The notes beneath the pieces were generated by a model. The model had not been told where the DNA came from. It saw only the letters and a program-made list of their open reading frames with translations, and ran no database searches. A DNA stretch of 64,000 nt from the NCBI RefSeq assembly GCF_002483235.1, contig NZ_DLHN01000023.1, positions 30,349 to 94,348 of the forward strand, given 5' to 3'. Shown piece after piece: positions 1 to 8,976 of the stretch. Position numbers and translations under genes: made by a program. Source of the stretch: Pedobacter glucosidilyticus (lineage in GTDB: Bacteria; Bacteroidota; Bacteroidia; Sphingobacteriales; Sphingobacteriaceae). The stretch's first letter is position 1. Every line of letters begins with the position of its first letter.

Positions 1-870
1 TACAACATAATTGTAGCCTTTTATGGCAGCATCGTAAGCTTCATTATCTGCCAGGATGTTGCTTAGGGCAAATACTTTAGCACCGTTATCTTGTGTTCTT
101 TTATCAATAGCGATGGTTTGGATGAGTGCTAAATCATATTCTTTAAGTTGGGTAAATGTCCACGCTAGTAAATCTGAAAGGGCAATATTTTGCGGTACCT
201 TTTGAACTCTTTTAAGGAGGATGGATTTGAATGTTTGATAATCTTCTGTGCTATCAAAAGTGCGTTGTAAGTTAGATTTTGCTATTTGCAAGTATTCTGG
301 TGTAGTTTCTATAACGTTAAGAATTTCTGCCGATAGGTTGTTTTTATCTTTGGTGTAACGGTAAATGTTGATTAGCTCTATACTAAATTGGGTATCATTA
401 CCTAAAAGCTTACGGCCAGCCAGAAATGTTTTGGTAGCCATTTCTATGTTGTTGATATTATTGAAATTGCTAGCAATGGTACTGATGGTAAAAACATCTG
501 CGGGTAGGTTTTTAATCACATCAGTATAAATTTTATCTGCTTCTGCAGTATTCCCCTTGTGTTGTTGTATAAGTCCTAAATACAGCAACAAACCAGGTGT
601 ATTACCTTCTTCTTTGATACGCTTTTTTACCAGTTTGGTAGCCTCATCAACATTATTGATTTTTAAAAGGCTGTTAAAATAATTGTCGAATATAAATACT
701 TGGTATTGCTGGTTTTGGTAAAGCTGCTCATAAAGCTTAATGGCGTTTTGGTAATCGCCACTAAAGAAGTATTGTTGCGCTTGTATCATAGCGCTTTCTT
801 GCTGCGCTTGTAACAATGTAGTGCAACAACTTAAAAAGGCAAATAGTAATATGAGTTTCTTTATGCTCAT
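1..870 (-). CDS. TPR-containing exported protein, partial (runs off the left edge)
   Basis: An open frame of 290 codons runs on the minus strand from an ATG at 870 to the window edge with no stop, so the C-terminus is missing. The first 25 residues form a signal peptide (MSIKKLILLFAFL, then LQAQQ, the usual Bacteroidota cleavage context). The rest is helical and TPR-like: alternating patterns such as A..YFFSGDYQNAIKLYEQL near residues 31-50 and LLLYLGLIQQHKGNTAEADKIY near 93-114 match paired TPR helices. TPR proteins of this kind usually scaffold periplasmic or outer-membrane complexes. The partner cannot be told from the sequence. The gene is divergent from the S9 peptidase gene, with about 150 bp between the likely starts. 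Confidence 0.8.
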   Translation of the reverse strand, partial: MSIKKLILLFAFLSCCTTLLQAQQESAMIQAQQYFFSGDYQNAIKLYEQLYQNQQYQVFIFDNYFNSLLKINNVDEATKLVKKRIKEEGNTPGLLLYLGLIQQHKGNTAEADKIYTDVIKNLPADVFTISTIASNFNNINNIEMATKTFLAGRKLLGNDTQFSIELINIYRYTKDKNNLSAEILNVIETTPEYLQIAKSNLQRTFDSTEDYQTFKSILLKRVQKVPQNIALSDLLAWTFTQLKEYDLALIQTIAIDKRTQDNGAKVFALSNILADNEAYDAAIKGYNYVV

Positions 871-1022
871 TTCTACTAAATTAGAAATTATTATGTGATA
901 TTTACGGTTTTTGACGAATTATAGAACGGACCTTGTATTTTAAATGTTACTAAAATGTATAACGCTGATTGCCTTGTTTTAGCTATTTTAAATTTTTGAA
1001 AGCGATAGCAGATTATTTAGTG

Positions 1023-2918
1023 ATGATGAGAAGTTTTTTAAAAATTTTATCTGGTTTATTTTTATTTATTTTTCTGGTTTCTTGTAGTAACGAAGAAAAG
1101 CCGGCTAAAGTTTCGGTAGAAACTTTTTTTAAAAACCCTCAGCAATCTAATTTTCAAATCTCTCCGGATGGTAAGTTTATCTCTTATTTAAAACCTTACC
1201 AAGGTAAGCTTAATCTTTTTGTACAATCTTTAACCTCAAAAGCATCTTTCAGGATAAGTTCTTTTACAGATCAATCTGTACGTAATTACTTTTGGGCCAG
1301 CAATACACATTTGCTTTATTATAAAGACAATGGCGCTAGAGAGAATTTTCAGCTTTTTTCTTCTGTTTATGATGGTAGTAAAACCATCAAGATATCTCTT
1401 AAACCTAATACTAAAGTTACTTTTTTAGATTATTTAAAGTATGATTCTAATGATATTCTGCTAGCTATTAACGAGCGTAACCCTGAGAATTTTGATGTTT
1501 ACAGCTTAGATTTAAAAACGGGTAAAAAGATATTGGTAGAGAAAAACCCGGGTAGTATTATAGATTGGATAGCAGATAATGATGGTGAGATAAGGATGGC
1601 TATTGGTAGCGATGGGGTAACCGAAACTTTATATTACCGTGAAAAAGGAAGCAAAGCTTTTAAACCTGTTAAATCAAGCAATTTTATCAATACCTTAAAA
1701 CCTATTGGTTTTAGTAGTAAAATGCATCATATTTTTGCGCTTTCTGATATCAATAGAGACAAAAAAGCGGTGGTAGAACTTAATTGCTTAACCGGAGAAG
1801 AAACCAAAGTGCTGTATGAGAATAAAGAACGAGATGTGCTGGAGGTAAGTTATTCTAGGAAAAGCCAATCGTTAAATTTTGCTGTTTTTGAAAATCCGAA
1901 AAGAGAAATTTATTTTTTTGATAAGCAGTTAAAAGACGCTTTCGCTGATATTAAAAAGAAATTAAGTAATGATGAAATAAGGCTGATACATAAAGACCAA
2001 AAGGAGCAGCATTTAATTATCAGAACTTTTACAGACAGAGACCCGGGTTCTTATTATTTCTATAATTTGGAGGATAGAAATTTGATGAAGCTGGCAGATG
2101 TAAACCCAGATATTAAGCCATCTGAAATGTGCGAGATGAAGCATGTAAAATTTAAAAACAGAGATGGTTTAGAGATAGAAGGTTTTTTAACTTTACCTAA
2201 AGGCAGAGGATCTAAAAATCTACCTGTAGTTATCTATCCACACAGCGGGCCAAATCTAAGAAATTCATGGGCCTACTCTCCAGAGGTACAATTTTTTGCT
2301 AATCGAGGTTATGCAGTTTTTCAGATTAATTTTAGAGGATCTACCGGATTTGGCAAGTCATTTTTAAAACAAGGTTTCAAAAACTGGAGTAAAAATATAC
2401 AGCATGATATTACTGATGGTGTAAATTGGTTAATTAAAGAAGAGCTAGCTGATGCTAACCGTATTGCTATTTTTGGTTATAGTTTCGGAGGTTTTTCTGC
2501 TCTAAACCAAGTGGTTTATAACCCCAATCTTTACGTTTGTGCAGCTTCATATTCTGGATATATCAATTTGTTTACTTATTTAAAAGGTTTTCCGGCTTAT
2601 TATAAGCCTTACCAACAAATGCTTGATGTATTAATTGGCAACCCAGAAAAGGATGTAGAATATTTACGCTACTCATCACCGGTTTTTCAGACCAATAGAA
2701 TTAAAACGCCATTAATTATTTGGCAGGGTGGTAAAGACCCGAAAGTTAATTTAAGCGAGACCAACCAGTTTGTAAAGGAGCTGCGTAAAAATCAAGTAGA
2801 AGTAAATTATATTGTTGATAAAACAGAAGGACATTATCTGAGCGACGAGAAAAATAAAATAAATTTTTATACACAAGTAGATTTGTTTTTTGATAAATAT
2901 TTAAACCGTTCTAAATAA
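1023..2918 (+). CDS. S9 family peptidase (prolyl oligopeptidase type), lipoprotein
   Basis: A 631-residue serine peptidase of the S9 family. The frame is open from 969, but the double ATG at 1023/1026 is preferred because it places a lipoprotein signal at the N-terminus (MMRSFLKILSGLF, then FLVSC). Residues 30-370 resemble the beta-propeller domain that gates access. The C-terminal alpha/beta hydrolase carries the triad: S487 in GYSFGG, D572 in GGKDP and H604 in EGHYL. The family cleaves short peptides, often after proline or releasing acylated residues; the substrate here is unknown. The enzyme should sit lipid-anchored in the envelope. The next gene, a histidine kinase, starts on the base after its stop codon, so the two are probably co-translated. 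That suggests, without proving it, a link between peptide processing and signalling. Confidence 0.9.
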   Translation: MMRSFLKILSGLFLFIFLVSCSNEEKPAKVSVETFFKNPQQSNFQISPDGKFISYLKPYQGKLNLFVQSLTSKASFRISSFTDQSVRNYFWASNTHLLYYKDNGARENFQLFSSVYDGSKTIKISLKPNTKVTFLDYLKYDSNDILLAINERNPENFDVYSLDLKTGKKILVEKNPGSIIDWIADNDGEIRMAIGSDGVTETLYYREKGSKAFKPVKSSNFINTLKPIGFSSKMHHIFALSDINRDKKAVVELNCLTGEETKVLYENKERDVLEVSYSRKSQSLNFAVFENPKREIYFFDKQLKDAFADIKKKLSNDEIRLIHKDQKEQHLIIRTFTDRDPGSYYFYNLEDRNLMKLADVNPDIKPSEMCEMKHVKFKNRDGLEIEGFLTLPKGRGSKNLPVVIYPHSGPNLRNSWAYSPEVQFFANRGYAVFQINFRGSTGFGKSFLKQGFKNWSKNIQHDITDGVNWLIKEELADANRIAIFGYSFGGFSALNQVVYNPNLYVCAASYSGYINLFTYLKGFPAYYKPYQQMLDVLIGNPEKDVEYLRYSSPVFQTNRIKTPLIIWQGGKDPKVNLSETNQFVKELRKNQVEVNYIVDKTEGHYLSDEKNKINFYTQVDLFFDKYLNRSK

Positions 2919-4589
2919 ATGAAGGCAGAAGAGTTAAGATATCGTAAAAACTTCCTTCTGATTGTCGTTTTTATGGTTTTAATTTCTGTTTCTTTGATAG
3001 TAGCGCTTTTTTTGGGTTATAATTTTACTAGAAAATATGTTGAAAACGAGTTTTCATCAAATAAGATTGAAGTTTTAGAACAAACGTTAGCGCCGTTTAA
3101 TACTTTTTTTCAAAATACTGTTCCAGAGGTTTCTTTCTATCAAGGTTATTTAGATTCTACCTCCGCCTCTAAATATGCAGATTCTGTACTTCAACAATAC
3201 CGTTTTGTAGAGCGTATTATCTTTTACGATGCCGAAATTAGCAACAGGCCTATAGCAGATGGTTTAACACTAGGTAATTTCTCTTTGGGTATAAAGAATG
3301 TTTTTAGATATGGGCGTAATATTTCTAAAGACTCTATCGTGATTTTTGATAATTCTAATCCGGGTGGTTTATCATTAAATAATGCAGAAGAGCTTAATAA
3401 GGCAGGTTTAAAATTAGGTAACTATATAGAGCAGGCAGATACTACCCAGGCTTTATCAGAAGAAACAATTTTTAAAACTTTTTATAACATTATCCCTAAC
3501 CGTATTACTTACATGAATGTGCCGCGGCGGGAGGAGATTAAAGTTTACAAAGATTTAATGTTAAAAAAGCTACCACCATCACCAAGGTACCAACAGGATA
3601 TTTTTACTTTTGAGCTTAACCCTTATCAATTAGTTATTAAAAATCCACATCCAGAGATTTACCAATTTATAAATATTCGTAAGCAATCTTTTGACCCTAT
3701 CTTAGAAAAACCAAACCTATTAACTACAGATATTTCTTTGTCAGGCCCCTTTGCAGATTACAAGCTTTATTTCGCCAGTGAGAAAGATTTCTTGATTAAA
3801 GAAGTGGGCAGAAGATTTATGCCAATTGCCTTTGGTGTGTTTTTTATTTATTGTATACTGGCGTTAATTACTTTTTTGATTTACCGTAATCTCAACATCA
3901 ACCAAAAACTATTTAAACTACAATATGATTTTATAAACAACTTTACACACGAGTTTAAAACGCCTGTTTCTGTAATCAAAATTGCTGGTAACAATATTAA
4001 AAGTGCTAAGGAATTATCAGAAAGGGAGAAAAACCATTATGGGAAAATTTTAGATGAAGAAGCCGATAGGCTGAACGATTTGATGAATAGGTTGTTATCT
4101 TTTACTCAGATAGAAAATAGGGCTATCAAGCTTAAAAATGAAGAAATTAACCTAGAGGTTTTTGCTCAAAACATCATAGATTCTTTTCAAATTAAATACA
4201 AAGACTATGAGATAGATTTGCTGATAAAAGGAGTTGAAACTTTTAAGTCAGATCCGTTGTTATTAGGTAGTTTATTTGATAATTTAATCGAAAACGCTTA
4301 TAAATATGCCAAGCCAGGAAGTAAATTCATGAAAATAACCATTTATAAATTCAGAAAGAATATTATTTTTTCTTTTGAAGATAAAGGTATAGGTATAGAA
4401 CGTAAGGAAATAAAGAATATATTTAAGAAATTTTATCGCATCCAAAGCCAATATAACCAACAGGGCAGTGTAGGTTTAGGTTTGGCATTTTGTAAAGAAC
4501 TGGTTAATTTTATGGATGGCGATATTACCGTAACCAGCAAGCCCGGCATAGGCTCGCATTTTAAAATAACCTTGCCATACGATAAATAA
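2919..4589 (+). CDS. Sensor histidine kinase
   Basis: A 556-residue membrane kinase. One transmembrane helix lies near residues 12-34 and a second near 300-320, framing a periplasmic sensor domain of about 265 residues that I do not recognise. The cytoplasmic part has the phospho-acceptor H344 (FTHEFKTP), an N box (FDNLIENAYKYAKPG), a G1 box (DKGIGI) and a G2 box (GLGLAF), so all ATP-binding motifs are present. No HAMP domain is obvious between the second helix and the H box. It starts directly after the peptidase stop and its stop overlaps the regulator's ATG by one base. Peptidase, kinase and regulator therefore look like one transcription unit. Confidence 0.93.
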   Translation: MKAEELRYRKNFLLIVVFMVLISVSLIVALFLGYNFTRKYVENEFSSNKIEVLEQTLAPFNTFFQNTVPEVSFYQGYLDSTSASKYADSVLQQYRFVERIIFYDAEISNRPIADGLTLGNFSLGIKNVFRYGRNISKDSIVIFDNSNPGGLSLNNAEELNKAGLKLGNYIEQADTTQALSEETIFKTFYNIIPNRITYMNVPRREEIKVYKDLMLKKLPPSPRYQQDIFTFELNPYQLVIKNPHPEIYQFINIRKQSFDPILEKPNLLTTDISLSGPFADYKLYFASEKDFLIKEVGRRFMPIAFGVFFIYCILALITFLIYRNLNINQKLFKLQYDFINNFTHEFKTPVSVIKIAGNNIKSAKELSEREKNHYGKILDEEADRLNDLMNRLLSFTQIENRAIKLKNEEINLEVFAQNIIDSFQIKYKDYEIDLLIKGVETFKSDPLLLGSLFDNLIENAYKYAKPGSKFMKITIYKFRKNIIFSFEDKGIGIERKEIKNIFKKFYRIQSQYNQQGSVGLGLAFCKELVNFMDGDITVTSKPGIGSHFKITLPYDK

Positions 4590-5278
4590 TGATGCAGAAA
4601 GATATTAAAATAGCAATTATTGAAGACGATGAAAATCTTAGATTTTTAGTTTCGCACCGTTTACAAACAGAAGGATATAAGGTAGTAGAATGTGCAGATG
4701 GTAACTTGGCAGAAGAAATGGTTTTAACCGAGCAGCCTGCTATAGTGCTTCTGGATTGGATGCTGCCTGGAAAACAGGGTTCAGAAATATGTGCAGGACT
4801 TAGAGCTAAAGGCTTTGAAAACCTCATCATCATGATGACAGCTAAAGCACAAGACCCGGATAAAATAGATGCTTATAATTTTGGAGCTTCAGACTATGTA
4901 ACCAAACCTTTTAATATGGATGTTTTGGTAGCTATGTTAGACAGTAAGATTAAGTATGTGGTAAGCCACGATAAATCTGAAATCAGCAAATTTGGTGATA
5001 TGGAGCATCACCCAAACACCCACTCTTTATTGAAAAACAATAAGAAAATTGAGTTAACCATTCTAGAGAATAGGATTTTACTTTATTTCTTGAAAAACGT
5101 AAATAGTATTATCAGTAGAGATGATTTAATGATGGTAGTATGGGGCTATAATTCTGATGTAAATACCAGAACCCTAGATATGCACATTGTTAGGTTAAGA
5201 AAAAAGATAGAAGACAACCCAGACCGCCCGCAGTTTTTACAAACAGTTAGAGGCGTAGGTTATAGATTTCACGTTTAA
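4589..5278 (+). CDS. OmpR-family response regulator
   Basis: A 229-residue regulator. The N-terminal receiver has the acidic pocket E12/D13, the phospho-acceptor D56 (LLDWMLPG) and the conserved lysine in YVTKPF. The C-terminal winged helix (about residues 130-229) ends with the family-typical TVRGVGYRF. It overlaps the kinase stop by one base and is the obvious partner. Two methionines open the frame; the first (4589) or second (4592) could be used. Target genes cannot be read from the sequence, and no repeat array like the one at 59 kb is seen in front of this operon. Confidence 0.95.
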   Translation: MMQKDIKIAIIEDDENLRFLVSHRLQTEGYKVVECADGNLAEEMVLTEQPAIVLLDWMLPGKQGSEICAGLRAKGFENLIIMMTAKAQDPDKIDAYNFGASDYVTKPFNMDVLVAMLDSKIKYVVSHDKSEISKFGDMEHHPNTHSLLKNNKKIELTILENRILLYFLKNVNSIISRDDLMMVVWGYNSDVNTRTLDMHIVRLRKKIEDNPDRPQFLQTVRGVGYRFHV

Positions 5279-5436
5279 TACAAACTTTTACCCTAGTTTA
5301 TTTTTAAAGTGTTGAAAATAAATTTGATGAAGCCAAATAGAAAAGAAAAAAACTGATAAACTTTATACCCTTTATTATTTGTGGATGATTTATTCATATC
5401 TAAAAATTAATGGCTAAAGTTACACCCTTAATACCG

Positions 5437-5470
5437 AAAAAAAACTACCCAAAACGGGTAGTTTTTTTTT
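5437..5470 (+). terminator. Rho-independent terminator
   Basis: The stem is AAAACTACCC / GGGTAGTTTT around a short AAAAC loop, flanked by an A run on the left and nine T on the right. It lies about 160 bp after the regulator and 55 bp before the next kinase gene, separating the two two-component operons. The symmetry would also allow it to work on the other strand. Confidence 0.8.
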
Positions 5471-5491
5471 GAGGTCTCATTCATATTTTAG

Positions 5492-5516
5492 CATTACATT
5501 TAAATAAAATGTAATG
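5492..5516. promoter_or_regulatory. Inverted repeat in front of a NarL-type two-component operon
   Basis: CATTACATTT is followed after five bases by its exact reverse complement AAATGTAATG, a perfect 10-bp dyad ending 8 bp before the ATG at 5525. NarL-type regulators commonly bind dyads, so this may be an autoregulatory operator. It could instead fold as an RNA hairpin covering the start region. Only the symmetry is observed; the function is inferred. Confidence 0.5.
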
Positions 5517-5524
5517 TTATAAAA

Positions 5525-6793
5525 ATGCGTTTGATACAGTATTTAATACATCCCAAGCTTAATAACCCTTTACATGAAGATTATAAAAAGGCAGTAATTT
5601 TTGCTTATGCACTTGTGGTAACAAATATTTTTCTGATTTTTTACCTGGCTTACTTTTTTGTATTCCATCATCAAGACCATATAAAAATTGCCACTAATAT
5701 TTTAGGTTATCTAGGGTTTTTAATTGCCGCTATCTATTTTAGATTAAAGTCTGATTTAAGCAGTTCATTAGGCTTTTTTATGTTCATTTGTACCTTACCT
5801 GTTTTAGTAAGTGTTTACCATACAGGCGGTATATATTCTGTTGATAATATATGGCTGCTTTTACTTATTGTTTGTGCTTACTTGTTTACCAATGTAACGG
5901 TAGGTAACATCTTATCAGGTTTTGTGGTGGCGTTTATGATTACGCTGTACATGCTGGATATCTATCAAACATTTCCATTTAAAGCCTATGTCGTTCAGCA
6001 TACATCAACCCACAATGTATTTACCTATATTTTTGTGATTGTGTTTTTATCAGGATTGATTATCGCTTTCAAAAAAATACTAGAAAAAGCTAACCATAAA
6101 ATACAAAGTTTAAAGCAAGAAAGAATTCAGGAACTGGAAGAAAAAATTAAAGCTAAAACAGAAGAGCTGAGTAAATTAAGAAATGAATTAGCTAGAGATT
6201 TTCATGATGAGATGGGTAACAAACTAGCCAGTATTACCATTTTATCACAGTCTGTAAGTTTAAGAATCAACAATCCGGAAGGGCATGAAGAAGAGATAAA
6301 GCAACTTCTACATAGTATAGAAGAGCGTTCTATGCAGTTGTATCATGGTACAAAAGACTTTATTTGGTCTATAGATTTTAAAAGTGATTATGCTGATGAG
6401 CTATTTATCTATTTGAGAGATTTTGGAGAAGATTTTTTTGTAAAACTAGGAGTTAGCTTTTATTCAGCATCTGCTATTAAACCAGAGGATAACTTAAGGT
6501 TTAAGGCTACCGTAAGCAGGCAGCTGATTTACATTTTTAAAGAAATGATGACTAATGCCGCCAAACATGCAAATGCCACACAAATAGTTTTTAAAATGAA
6601 AGAGCTTAATGGTGGTGTAGAAATTTATTTCTCTGATAATGGGTCAGGTTTTAGTGATCATGAAGTTTGTAAACGTGGTATCAATAATATCAACAACAGA
6701 ATTAAAAAGATTGGAGCTATTTTAAAAGTTTCTTCTTCTTTAAATGAAGGCACCACATTTACAGTGTGGGCCCCCTTAGCATCAAAAGATTAA
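5525..6793 (+). CDS. Sensor histidine kinase, NarL/DesK type (HisKA_3)
   Basis: A 422-residue kinase whose first 190 residues are about six hydrophobic helices with almost no periplasmic loops, so it probably senses something in or near the membrane. A basic coiled coil (about 192-222) leads to the HisKA_3 dimerisation helix with the phospho-acceptor H227 in DFHDEMGNKLAS. The C-terminal ATPase domain has an N box (KEMMTNAAKHANA) and a G box (DNGSGF). The next gene, a LuxR-type regulator, starts one base after its stop and is the cognate partner. The fold resembles the thermosensor DesK and related kinases, but the stimulus is not evident. Confidence 0.92.
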   Translation: MRLIQYLIHPKLNNPLHEDYKKAVIFAYALVVTNIFLIFYLAYFFVFHHQDHIKIATNILGYLGFLIAAIYFRLKSDLSSSLGFFMFICTLPVLVSVYHTGGIYSVDNIWLLLLIVCAYLFTNVTVGNILSGFVVAFMITLYMLDIYQTFPFKAYVVQHTSTHNVFTYIFVIVFLSGLIIAFKKILEKANHKIQSLKQERIQELEEKIKAKTEELSKLRNELARDFHDEMGNKLASITILSQSVSLRINNPEGHEEEIKQLLHSIEERSMQLYHGTKDFIWSIDFKSDYADELFIYLRDFGEDFFVKLGVSFYSASAIKPEDNLRFKATVSRQLIYIFKEMMTNAAKHANATQIVFKMKELNGGVEIYFSDNGSGFSDHEVCKRGINNINNRIKKIGAILKVSSSLNEGTTFTVWAPLASKD

Positions 6794-6794
6794 T

Positions 6795-7424
6795 ATGGTT
6801 TTAAAAAGGAAAATTATCATTGTAGAGGATAATGGCGATGTAGCTAAAGGATTTGAACTTTTGATTAATAATAGTGAAAATTACAAGGTAGTTGCGGTTT
6901 ATGATAATGGCGAAGATGCAATTAAGGATATTAAAAAGTTAAAGCCTGATATTATTTTGATGGATATAGACTTGCCGGGAATGAGTGGTATTGAAGCTAC
7001 ATCTATCATCAAAACGAGCTATCCTAAAATAGACATCATTATAATTACAGTATTTGAAAATAGCGAACGCGTGTTTGAAGCTATGTGTGCTGGTGCGGTT
7101 GGCTATCTTACCAAAAACAATGGCTACCAAGAATTAATAAGAGCTTTGGATGAGGCCTCTAAAGGTGGAGCGCCTATGAGTGCCAATATCGCTAGAATGA
7201 TAGTAAAGTCTTTTGAAAAGAATGTTATTGAAAATCCGCTATCAAAAAAAGAAACTGTGGTTTTAACACAGCTTGCAGAAGGTAAAAGTTATAAATCTAT
7301 TGCTGTAAACTTAGATATTAGTGTGGATACAGTAAAGTTCCATATTAAAAATATTTATATCAAATTACAGGTAAATAATAAAGAAGATGCTATCGCAAGA
7401 GCAAAAGAATTTAAATATATATAG
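6795..7424 (+). CDS. NarL/LuxR-family response regulator
   Basis: A 209-residue regulator. The receiver domain has E11/D12 and the phospho-acceptor D57 (ILMDIDLPG). A LuxR-type helix-turn-helix (about 145-205) carries the recognisable LAEGKSYKSIAVNLDISVDT and the VKFHIKNIY recognition helix. It follows the kinase by one base. Its stop codon directly abuts the convergent MOSC gene, leaving no room for an ordinary terminator. Likely targets include its own promoter through the dyad at 5492-5516. Confidence 0.94.
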   Translation: MVLKRKIIIVEDNGDVAKGFELLINNSENYKVVAVYDNGEDAIKDIKKLKPDIILMDIDLPGMSGIEATSIIKTSYPKIDIIIITVFENSERVFEAMCAGAVGYLTKNNGYQELIRALDEASKGGAPMSANIARMIVKSFEKNVIENPLSKKETVVLTQLAEGKSYKSIAVNLDISVDTVKFHIKNIYIKLQVNNKEDAIARAKEFKYI

Positions 7425-8087
7425 CTATTTCAACTTGTTTAAGAGTACTTGAAACTTTTCTCGCCACTCGGCAGTAAGCTCTTGTAAGGCAACTAACTTT
7501 TTTAACCAAGCTTTATTTTTATTGTCGTGGTAACGAATACGGTTGATATCCATCACCGAAATTTTAGCTGGGTGACTATAAATTTTAACCAATTTATCTG
7601 TTACGTTTACTTTACCGGGTTTTATGGTTCTCAGATAAAAGCCTGTAAAGCCGGTTTCTTGGCATAGTACCGGAAATTGCTTTAAATTGTGTCTGATACC
7701 AATGATGTAACATGGACCACGTGGCTCAGAAACTTCAACTACAGCTTCTCCAAGTTCGTATCTATCGCCAATAAAAACATTTTCTTCTAATGCGTTATCA
7801 CCCGTTAAAGTTAAATTCTCGCCAAAAGCGCCACTTTGTAAATCCAGATGTAAGGTTTCATTCCAATATGTAAATCTATCGGCATTATAACAGCAAATAG
7901 CTTTATCATTACCACCGTGATATTTAGTGTGCACTACTGTATCCCCTTCAAAACCTGTTAGGGTGAGGTAAATTTCAGGAGTGCTAATAGGCTCTTTATT
8001 GTAAGCTGTTCGGGTAGATTGATGGTCGGCAACCAAACGCTCTGCCTTACCTTTTATATTGATAGTTTTAATAGGGATGATACTCAT
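7425..8087 (-). CDS. MOSC domain-containing protein
   Basis: A 220-residue MOSC protein similar in layout to the YiiM family. Typical stretches are YHGGNDKAICCY (about residue 57), SGAFGENLTL (about 86), the IGDRYELGEAVVEVSEPRGPC block that holds the conserved cysteine, and the TGFYLR segment. MOSC proteins bind the molybdenum cofactor or transfer sulfur. YiiM-type members help reduce N-hydroxylated compounds, but the substrate here is unknown. It is the last gene of a minus-strand run. Its ATG overlaps the stop of the UbiA-like gene in an ATGA arrangement, which points to coupled translation. Confidence 0.87.
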   Translation of the reverse strand: MSIIPIKTINIKGKAERLVADHQSTRTAYNKEPISTPEIYLTLTGFEGDTVVHTKYHGGNDKAICCYNADRFTYWNETLHLDLQSGAFGENLTLTGDNALEENVFIGDRYELGEAVVEVSEPRGPCYIIGIRHNLKQFPVLCQETGFTGFYLRTIKPGKVNVTDKLVKIYSHPAKISVMDINRIRYHDNKNKAWLKKLVALQELTAEWREKFQVLLNKLK

Positions 8088-8959
8088 ATCGCTAAGTTAA
8101 AAAGTAGTAACATCAGGTATTGTAAAATTAAAGTGCCATCCAGATACAAGAAATAATAATACTCGTTTTTCTCCCATGTTGATTTTAAAATGAGCCAACC
8201 AGCAAGCACTATGGTAAACATCAAACCAAAAAAACTTGCATTAAAGCCACTATTGAAAACAAATAGCATGATTAAATATAAAGCTAGTAACAATTGGCAA
8301 AATAGGTAAGCTTTACTTTCTCCAAAAATAGTAGGGATGGTTTTTAAATCAGAATTTTTATCCTGAAAAAGGTCTCTAATATCAAAAGGGACAGTAATAG
8401 CTGCAACAAATAAGAATCTTTTAGCTGTTAGCAAGGTGGTATCCTGTAAAGATATAAAGCTGATGTGTAACTCGTTAATTTCTAAAATAGGCAAAGCAAC
8501 TGTACTTACAGCCCATACAGCGGCAATTAAAAAAAGCTTTAACCCTGGTATATTTCTTAAACCAAACTTTTGATTGTTGAGGCTAAACAGGGGTAAAGAG
8601 TAGCCAAAAGAAACCAAGCCTAACAAACATAATAATACTTTAGAAGCAAAGCTCAGTAAGAAAAATAATGGAATTAATGATAATACGGCAATTAAGGTAA
8701 TAGAGATGTTTAATCTGTAATGACTAAAAATCCACCGCACCCTGCAGTAAGGCGAGTTTAAATAATCCTGAGGTTTTTGAATCAGGATGCTGAAATTATA
8801 AATGGTTAGGGTAGCAAAAAATAAAAAAGCCAGTATGGTATAAACTGGCTTTATATCTAATAAATAATAAGTTACTAAACCCTGTGCAACAGCACCTAAA
8901 GCAATAAAAACATTGCTGAACAGTAAAAAATCAAGAAATTTTTTAAGCTGGTTCATCAT
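8084..8959 (-). CDS. UbiA-like prenyltransferase-family membrane protein
   Basis: A 291-residue protein made almost wholly of hydrophobic helices (about eight). Near residues 193-210 it has an aspartate-rich motif of the form DxxxDxxxD (DLFQDKNSD), followed by LKTIPTIFG; this is the second signature of the UbiA superfamily. The first signature, usually NxxxDxxxD, is not recognisable around NFSILIQ near residue 54. UbiA enzymes attach prenyl chains to aromatic or other acceptors in the membrane. With one motif degenerate, catalysis is uncertain and it may be a divergent member. It starts at either of two ATGs (8959 or 8956) and its end overlaps the MOSC start by four bases. Confidence 0.72.
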   Translation of the reverse strand: MMNQLKKFLDFLLFSNVFIALGAVAQGLVTYYLLDIKPVYTILAFLFFATLTIYNFSILIQKPQDYLNSPYCRVRWIFSHYRLNISITLIAVLSLIPLFFLLSFASKVLLCLLGLVSFGYSLPLFSLNNQKFGLRNIPGLKLFLIAAVWAVSTVALPILEINELHISFISLQDTTLLTAKRFLFVAAITVPFDIRDLFQDKNSDLKTIPTIFGESKAYLFCQLLLALYLIMLFVFNSGFNASFFGLMFTIVLAGWLILKSTWEKNEYYYFLYLDGTLILQYLMLLLFNLAI

Positions 8960-8976
8960 CGTTTTAGTGCTTTTTT

